This document shows, in pieces, positions 57,732 through 64,000 of a stretch of DNA of 64,000 nt; the stretch's first letter is position 1; every line of letters begins with the position of its first letter. The position numbers and the translations under genes are program-made. The stretch is from positions 31,545,554 to 31,609,553 of the forward strand of contig CATQJL010000001.1 of the NCBI GenBank assembly GCA_958299035.1, given 5' to 3'. A model generated the notes under the pieces. It was not told the DNA's origin, did not search any database, and saw only the letters and a list, made by a program, of their open reading frames with translations. This stretch comes from Cylicocyclus nassatus. Taxonomy: Eukaryota; Nematoda; Chromadorea; Rhabditida; Strongylidae.

Positions 57732-58870
57732 GCTTTACACACCATCCATACCTCACTGGACAGCCATTCTATCCTTTTCCTTCCTTCCTTCCTACTTCCT
57801 TCCTTCCATCTAAACCAGACAAATCACAGCCTCCCTCAGCTTCCTCCTGAGACCGAATGCCCAAAGAATAAAAACCAGCCAGCTCGCCGCTTAAATGCTG
57901 CACATTTACAAAACTTGGCAACCACAGGAGCAACCCTCAGGACCATAATAATAACAAAGATGTGAATGGCCACTGTTAAAAAGACAAATTAGCAGAAGCC
58001 TCTGCTGATCTGGGCCACGAGCTTGTTTAGAGAGGAACTTGGCCAGAAAGCAAAGCAGCAAAACTATCAAACAAACTGAACAAACCACTCGGTCGCTCGG
58101 ACTGTCTGAGTTTCAGAGATTTACAGTGAGAACTGTCAGTTCTGTCTGTTTTAAAGAGAGTAGTATTGTGCTCCTTTGTCCACTGTGTTCTTTAAAAACA
58201 ACGAGAAATAATCGATGAATAAGAAAAACAGTGTGGTCTGACTGATTATAGCTTTCTTGTTTTATTAATTTGATAAAAAATGTTGCTCACGGTCAATTCA
58301 GAGCAAGAAGTGTCTCCGTATTTGTCCTACAGGGGGTGCTGTTTCCGAAGTTTCCCTGGACTCACCGAATCTCTTGGCCTCCCTCCCGCTTTGTTCCATC
58401 TGGCCATTCACCCGTACAGATTTATAGAGCGCTGTGCTGGAACAGGACAAGTCGAAAAGATGACACACACACCTCATACAACAACACACTCGACAACTGA
58501 GGACATACATACATACAGTTCAGCTCCTCTTCTTCACAAGAAGTGCGTATTTAAACACTCCTGGAGTATCAGGCCTCCACAGCATTAAAATCACAGCCAA
58601 GAGAAGTGAAGAAGTGAACATTCTGGTGATCTGGTTCCAAGGAGTGGATATATACAGTAATGATACAGTAATAACCTGTTTACACCTTGTTTACACCTGG
58701 TGATCAAATCACATTAGTATTTTACTTGTCTGCATGAAAAGTCAGGTGCAAAATTCAATTCATCATTCAATATACATATGAAGATGGTCAAAAATGGACC
58801 TTGTCAATGTCAGATACTATCTGAATGCAAAATGCATATTAATACCAGGTGTTATGCAGGCTCAGAGGTT
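57732..58870. other. No supported gene
   Basis: A plus-strand frame at 58280-58588 (102 codons) contains GLTESLGLPPALFHLAIHPY, but overlaps another open frame and has no domain I know. (CTTC)n-like run near 57780. Confidence 0.35.
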
Positions 58871-60333
58871 ATAGTTGCAAGAAAAAAGTATGTGAACCCT
58901 TTGGGATTACTTGGATTTCGGCATAAATTGGTCACTAAATGTGTTCTGATCTTCATCTAAGTCACAAAAATAGACAAACACAGTCTGCTTAAACTAATAC
59001 CACACAAAAAATCTGTGTTTGCTTGGTTTTATTGAACACATGTTAACATTTACAGTGCAGAGTGGAAAAAAGTATGTGAATCTTTGGATTTAATAACAGG
59101 TTGATCCTCCTTTGGCATCAATAAACTCAACCAAATGTTTCCTGTAGTTGCAGATCAGACCTGTACAACAGTCAGGAGGAAGTTTGGACCATTCCTTTTC
59201 ACAAAACTGATTCAGTTCAGCAATATTCTTGAGATATCTGGAATGAATCGCTCTCCTGAGGTCAGGCCACAGCATCTCAATTGGGTTGAGGTCAGGAATC
59301 TCCAGAAGGCGTATTCTCTTCTGTTTAAGCCATTTGGTTGTTGATTTACTTCTATGTTTTGGGTCACTGTCCTGTTGCATCATCCATCCTCTGTTGAGCT
59401 TCAGTTAGTGAACAGATGGTCTTAAGGTTTCCTGAAAAATGTCTTGGTAAACTTGGGAATTCAATCTGTTTAGGCAGCAAAGCAACCCCAAACCATGATG
59501 CCCCCTCCACCATGTTTTACAGTTGGGATGAGGTTCTGATGATGGTGTGCTGTGCCTTTTTTCTCCACACATAGCGTTGTGTGTTCCTTCCAAACAACTC
59601 AATTTTGGTTTCACAAAATATGGTATGGTTGTACACAAAATATTTAGCCAGTAATGCTGTGGAACATCCAGGTGCTCTTTTGCAAACTTCAAAAATTCAG
59701 CAATGTTTTTTTGGACAGCAGTAGCTTCCTCCCTGGTGTATTTCCATGAACTCCATTCTTGTTTAATGTTTTCCTTGTTGTAGATTTGTCAACAAAAATG
59801 TTAGCATGTGCCAGAGATTTCTGTAAGACTTCAGCTGACACTCTAGGATTCTTCCTCACCTCATTGATCGTTCTGCGCTGTGCTCTTGCAGTCGTCTTTA
59901 CAGGACGACCACGTCTAGGGAGTCTTATTGTGGACACATGAACATCAAGGCTTTTAGAGATATTTTTTGTAACCCTTTACAGCTTAATGCAAGTCACAAC
60001 AATTCTTGAACCTAGATCTTCTGAGAGCTCTTTTGTGCGAGGCATGATTCACATCAAGCAATGCTTCTTAAGAACAGCAAAATCAAAACTGGTGTGTGTT
60101 TTTTTTATAGGACAGGGCAGCTTTCACCAACACATCCAATCTCATTACATTGATTAAACTCCTGGCTCCAATTAGCTCTTAGAAAAGTCATTAGCCTAGG
60201 GGTTCACATACTTTTTCCACCCTTCACTGTGAATATTAACATGTTGTTTAATAAAAATGTGCACACATAGCATTTTTTGTGTGGTATTAGTTTAAGCAGA
60301 CTGTGTTTTCCTAAAGGGTTCACATACTGTATT
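58871..60333 (-). mobile_element. Tc1-like transposon, nearly full length (teleost type)
   Basis: The inverted ends share AGTATGTGAACCCTTT (58887 and, inverse, near 60315), plus the internal matches CACAGTCTGCTTAAACTAAT and AAAAAGTATGTGAA. The outermost ~12 bp of the right end are diverged. It contains a minus-strand transposase pseudogene. Length fits the usual 1.3-1.7 kb for Tc1. Confidence 0.85.
59090..60045 (-). pseudogene. Tc1 transposase, inactivated
   Basis: The enzyme cuts and pastes the Tc1 element at TA sites. On the minus strand it starts [16 protein letters not shown] (60045), reaches a stop after about 22 codons, then resumes in another frame with [20 protein letters not shown] (the GRPR-like AT-hook and second HTH). 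A middle section (59405-59692) carries remnants of the catalytic core ([10 protein letters not shown], family usually WGC-type), and the end has DSDPKHRSKST and LLEIPDLNPIEMLW, the second D and the DDE-type E. The order and total length (about 320 codons) fit a full transposase, but at least one stop and two frameshifts break it. Neighbouring DNA is only the transposon's own non-coding ends. Confidence 0.85.
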
Positions 60334-61055
60334 TTTGGTGTCAGATACCGCAGGACACATTTAGAAGTAGAGTCCATGAGAAGTCAATGTCTTTAATTGG
60401 TCAGAGCTGTTTTGGTGGCACAAAGTGGGAGATACACAATATTAGGTAGGTGGTTTTATTGTTGTGGCTGATTAGTGTGCATTATACATTAGGGATATAT
60501 CATCTTGTTTGTCAGTCTGTAAAGTAAACCTGTGGTCCTAATAGTAAGAGAGACAGTAGAGAGAGATAAAAAAAAGAAAGAGAGAGAGAGAGAGAGAGAA
60601 AGGATGCGGGTGTGAAATGGGGCGAGCGAATGTGACTCTCATTTGTCAGGCCGTGGTGCATCAGTGGAGCGTGAACAGCAGAGTGTAGCCCACAGAGTCC
60701 GGCCCCCCAAACACACGGCACTCACTGTCAGGGTGCTGTCCCAAACGCGGGCCCTAGATACACACACACACTCACACTCAAACAGGGGGTATGGGGAGGG
60801 TTAAGAGAGCCACTGCCCCTGGGAGAGTTAATGGAGCTTGACCGGAGGGACAGATACACACACTCACACATCACATACAGAGAAAGACACACACACACAC
60901 ACTCTCTCTCACACACACTCACTCTCACACACACCTAACCACCAGTGTCCTCTGTCTCTGCTGAGATCAGGGAGGAGGACACTGCTGATGTGGGTGGATC
61001 AGAGCTACTGCACCTTAAATTTGTAGACCACTAACCAGGGTTACAACCCAACACA
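60334..61055. repeat. Microsatellites; otherwise nothing seen
   Basis: (GA)n at 60576-60600 and imperfect (CA)n at 60759-60780 and 60854-60935. No gene recognised. Confidence 0.6.
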
Positions 61056-61059
61056 CTGT

Positions 61060-61255
61060 ATAATATATGGACAGAAGTATTGGGATAACTTCAAGGGTAT
61101 TAAAAAAAGAGTCCTGTTTTTGTTGGAGTAACAAAGTCTTTAAAGTCCATGGAAGGCTTTCTACTAGATTATGAAGCACAGCTCAATGGTAAGAGGGCTT
61201 TTATACTATGGCATTAGGTGGGATGGCAACATTTGATTAATCTGTGCTGACTCCA
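61060..61255. mobile_element. Fish MITE fragment
   Basis: TATGGACAGAAGTATTGGGA and GGAAGGCTTTCTACTAGATT are phrases of a very common teleost non-autonomous DNA transposon. Ends are not complete. Confidence 0.5.
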
Positions 61256-61309
61256 TTCTTTTTTAGCCTTTTCACAAGGCCAATTACCCTATCACTAGTA
61301 ATGCCCCAA

Positions 61310-61622
61310 CACCAGGAGGGTGAAGACCACACACTACCGCCTCTTTTTGAACTGCTGCTGATACAGCATTACAGAGTAGCATCACAGCTAACTCAGAGGA
61401 AAGCGCAGCGACTCAGTTCCGCTCACAGATGCCTTGTGCTGAACGGCATCATCCTTTGTAGTGATGAGGGGAAAGAGCCCCATCTACCCACCCAGAGAGA
61501 GCAAGGCCAATTATGCTCTCAGTGCTCCGGCAGCTGATAGCAAGCTGCACAAACGGGATTCGAACCAGCGATCTCTGGCAGTTATAGTGGTAGTGCTTTA
61601 GACTGCTGAACAACTTGGAGCC
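61310..61622. repeat. tRNA-like dispersed fish repeat
   Basis: GGGATTCGAACCAGCGATCT (61557) has the T-arm look of a tRNA in the minus sense, followed by a GGAGCCCCAGTG end. It is probably a tRNA-derived or tRNA-mimicking repeat; no cloverleaf can be completed, so it is not called a tRNA gene. Confidence 0.45.
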
Positions 61623-62225
61623 CCAGTGAGTGCTTTTCTATTGGCAGTACGTCTTTACAGGGTTTAGACAAGCTGTGTGTGACTGTGTGTGTATGCGTGT
61701 ACATATCTGCATAGCTGAAAGCATATAACAAAGTGCACTGTATAAAAGAACAGGCAGTTCACTATTATATAGCACATATAGAAGTCCCTGAAGAAGGCAG
61801 CAGCCTTTGGAAAATGACTACACACTGATGGTGAGTGAGAGGTGAAATACAAATAGCTGTAATGCAATATGCAAATAGGTGTTGCCAAGACCCAATGGGA
61901 AAGGTGTAAAATGTACGTTTTCGTCAACATGTCTGAAGTGCACACAAAATCACAAAACTGCATGACCAACATCTGGTGAAAACCCCTGCAGAGTTTCTAG
62001 GTAGACCCTGTTCAACTAAAGAGTCAAACTGAGCATGTGCAAAGTTGTTGACCTGTGAATAAAAGCAACCAAGTCTTGATGCTGAGTAACGTACAGTAGA
62101 TACAGTGCTGTGCACAGGTTTTAGCAGCTGTCTGAGGACCACGTCCAGAAGCCTTGTTCTTAAGCTAGAGAATCTCGAGAACATCTTGTTCTTTTATTTC
62201 TGCTGACCTTGACCTGTTCTGAAGT

Positions 62226-62251
62226 AGTACTCTGCGTTGATACCACTGCTT
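62226..62251 (-). other. Library PCR adapter at the right end of the fish contig
   Basis: Reverse-complement adapter ending exactly where the N run begins. With the forward copy at 42566 it frames the fish contig as an amplified product. Confidence 0.97.
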
Positions 62252-62751
62252 NNNNNNNNNNNNNNNNNNNNNNNNNNNNNNNNNNNNNNNNNNNNNNNNN
62301 NNNNNNNNNNNNNNNNNNNNNNNNNNNNNNNNNNNNNNNNNNNNNNNNNNNNNNNNNNNNNNNNNNNNNNNNNNNNNNNNNNNNNNNNNNNNNNNNNNNN
62401 NNNNNNNNNNNNNNNNNNNNNNNNNNNNNNNNNNNNNNNNNNNNNNNNNNNNNNNNNNNNNNNNNNNNNNNNNNNNNNNNNNNNNNNNNNNNNNNNNNNN
62501 NNNNNNNNNNNNNNNNNNNNNNNNNNNNNNNNNNNNNNNNNNNNNNNNNNNNNNNNNNNNNNNNNNNNNNNNNNNNNNNNNNNNNNNNNNNNNNNNNNNN
62601 NNNNNNNNNNNNNNNNNNNNNNNNNNNNNNNNNNNNNNNNNNNNNNNNNNNNNNNNNNNNNNNNNNNNNNNNNNNNNNNNNNNNNNNNNNNNNNNNNNNN
62701 NNNNNNNNNNNNNNNNNNNNNNNNNNNNNNNNNNNNNNNNNNNNNNNNNNN
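62252..62751. other. Assembly gap, 500 N
   Basis: Exactly 500 N between the fish contig and the SL1 repeat array. Confidence 1.
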
Positions 62752-63013
62752 ATTTCAATGTTTAAATGTGCATTTACAGTATGCATCTAAACTAGTAAAC
62801 ACATATACATAGAAGTGCAAAACTTTGCACTTACGATCCATGTCGAAACACTCAGCATTTCGTAAGAAATCGGTTGTTTTTGCGCACTAGTCTTGTGATG
62901 CACTTTCGAAACCGTAAACATGTCAACATGTAGCATGTGCTCGGCAGAGCTGCTTGCTCTATACCATGTACGGTATCGTTTACAATGTATTCTATTGTTA
63001 TGCAGTGTCTTGT

Positions 63014-63112
63014 ACTCTCCCTGTTTAGGAAGAGATTTCCAAAATTTTATCAGACCACAATCATTTGATTGAGTCAGATCTAGAAAATACCTCAAACTTG
63101 GGTAATTAAACC
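63014..63112 (-). ncRNA. SL1: SL1 spliced-leader RNA, copy 1
   Basis: SL1 RNA is a small nuclear RNA that donates its first 22 nt to the 5' end of nematode mRNAs by trans-splicing in an Sm-bound ribonucleoprotein. On the minus strand the leader (63112-63091) starts GGTTTAATTACCCAAGTTTG and ends AG, identical to the classical SL1. It is followed directly by a GT splice donor (GTATTT). Next come a central region able to form the second stem (TCAATCAAATGATTG), the Sm-type site AAAATTTTGGAA (63047-63036) and a terminal stem-loop CTCTTCC-TAAACA-GGGAGAG (about 63034-63015). The total of about 99 nt and the order of parts match the Caenorhabditis SL1 RNA. It should be transcribed from an snRNA-type promoter upstream (63113-63180), whose element I cannot assign. 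Confidence 0.95.
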
Positions 63113-63693
63113 GTCGACGTTATCGTCCTAGCGAACGACTAGTTGCAGCACGTCCTACTGCACGCATATTTGCAGGTATGCCTTACCTGGACATTTGCTA
63201 AGTGTCTATGAAGCAATTTTCACTTACAAACATAAGTTTTTTGACTTTTAAGGCATTTTTCAGCTCGATAATGCCATCGTAAGCATGTCAACATTGAAGT
63301 ATTTGAAAAAATTTGAACGATTTTCTGTCGAATAAAGTCTATTCGAAGTGTTTAGCGTTACTACACAGCAAGTTACGATCATTTAATGATAATTTCTTCT
63401 AGGTTTTGAGCAATTTCTAATATGAACGAAGATTTCAATGTTTAAATGTGCATTTACAGTATGCATCTAAACTAGTAAACACATATACATAGAAGTGCAA
63501 AACTTTGCACTTACGATCCATGTCGAAACACTCAGCATTTCGTAAGAAATCGGTTGTTTTTGCGCACTAGTCTTGTGATGCACTTTCGAAACCGTAAACA
63601 TGTCAACATGTAGCATGTGCTCGGCAGAGCTGCTTGCTCTATACCATGTACGGTATCGTTTACAATGTATTCTATTGTTATGCAGTGTCTTGT

Positions 63694-63792
63694 ACTCTCC
63701 CTGTTTAGGAAGAGATTTCCAAAATTTTATCAGACCACAATCATTTGATTGAGTCAGATCTAGAAAATACCTCAAACTTGGGTAATTAAACC
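63694..63792 (-). ncRNA. SL1: SL1 spliced-leader RNA, copy 2
   Basis: Exact repeat of copy 1, 680 bp further on, with the same leader, GT donor, Sm-type site (63727-63716) and terminal stem-loop. It is transcribed in the same direction as copy 1, as expected for a tandem array. The upstream (promoter-side) sequence is also identical as far as the window reaches (to 64000), so both copies are equally likely to be active. Confidence 0.95.
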
Positions 63793-64000
63793 GTCGACGT
63801 TATCGTCCTAGCGAACGACTAGTTGCAGCACGTCCTACTGCACGCATATTTGCAGGTATGCCTTACCTGGACATTTGCTAAGTGTCTATGAAGCAATTTT
63901 CACTTACAAACATAAGTTTTTTGACTTTTAAGGCATTTTTCAGCTCGATAATGCCATCGTAAGCATGTCAACATTGAAGTATTTGAAAAAATTTGAACGA

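Larger units (their letters stand above)
42592..62225. other. Teleost-like contig, probable misplaced foreign DNA
   Basis: Composition and repeat content change abruptly: long (GT)n and (GA)n arrays, teleost-type Tc1 families, a fish-style hAT element and a tRNA-like repeat. No nematode-type MITE seen in the left contig recurs here, and none of the fish families occurs outside it. No protein-coding gene recognised over 19.6 kb. The repeat styles at 61060-61620 recall otophysan (characin/catfish-type) genomes, but that narrower assignment is only an impression. Confidence 0.85.
62752..64000. repeat. 680-bp tandem repeat carrying SL1 RNA genes
   Basis: The first unit is 62752-63431. The second starts at 63432 and is cut by the window end (569 bp shown). 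The two are identical over every stretch compared, including a shared 102-codon incidental frame. No 5S rRNA is visible in the full unit. The array probably continues past the window and into the gap. Confidence 0.97.

Noticed and set aside
61540..61622. tRNA gene
   Set aside because: Only a T-arm-like segment is present; no complete cloverleaf or anticodon arm can be built.
42592..62225. Horizontal transfer of fish DNA into the nematode
   Set aside because: Adapters at both ends and N gaps on both sides point to contamination and misjoining.
1..64000. CRISPR arrays, bacterial operons or prokaryotic mobile elements
   Set aside because: Spliced-leader RNA, Helitrons, Tc1, hAT and LINE sequences show eukaryotic DNA throughout; no spacer-repeat array was seen.

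Overview
The window is a scaffolded eukaryotic assembly made of three pieces separated by two gaps of exactly 500 N (42066-42565 and 62252-62751). The two outer pieces are read here as one nematode genome. The key evidence is at 63014-63112 and again at 63694-63792 on the minus strand. There the 22-nt nematode spliced leader SL1 sits in a complete SL RNA gene with a GT donor, an Sm-type site and a 3' terminal stem-loop, inside a 680-bp tandem repeat. The middle piece (42566-62251) is different DNA. It has teleost-type Tc1 transposons, long GT/GA microsatellites, a hAT element and a tRNA-like fish repeat. It starts and ends with a 26-nt PCR library adapter of the template-switch/ultra-low-input type, and carries three more adapter copies inside. 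I read it as a fish contig (contaminant or host) wrongly scaffolded between two nematode contigs.

Nematode contig 1-42065: I find no complete protein-coding gene. It is packed with mobile DNA, much of it palindromic and nested. In order: a Helitron 5' part interrupted by a TA-type MITE (1-861); two head-to-tail Helitron-like units with a covarying 3' hairpin (1041-3072); a decayed ~173-bp tandem repeat (3480-4290); a TTAA-flanked MITE (4743-5159); a 3.75-kb palindrome with ~1.7-kb arms (5658-9412); a mariner-type MITE holding a perfect palindrome that itself has a TTAA MITE at its exact centre (11168-12708); a second mariner-type MITE (12956-13788); a CG-rich fold-back element (15425-15990); a Tc1-like element with ~200-bp inverted repeats (16839-17871); a CR1/Rex-like LINE with an (AAAT)n tail, split by a 618-bp insertion with a 14-bp target duplication (20121-22192); a hAT MITE (23938-24287); a nested set of inverted repeats (26.7-30.9 kb) that includes a piggyBac-type MITE carrying a Helitron; and a MITE with a 9-bp duplication (34893-35408). 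From 35.4 to 42 kb the DNA looks less repetitive, and a few minus-strand stretches may be exons of an unrecognised gene.

Fish contig 42566-62251: no gene recognised. It holds microsatellites, four Tc1-like copies, a 1.4-kb hAT element with an exact 8-bp target duplication, a minisatellite present in both orientations, and a tRNA-like repeat. Because one internal adapter lies inside the hAT element, the internal adapters look like untrimmed read ends kept in the contig, not junctions between unrelated loci.

The genes do not form a pathway. The one confidently functional gene type is the SL1 RNA, which donates the 5' leader to nematode mRNAs in trans-splicing.
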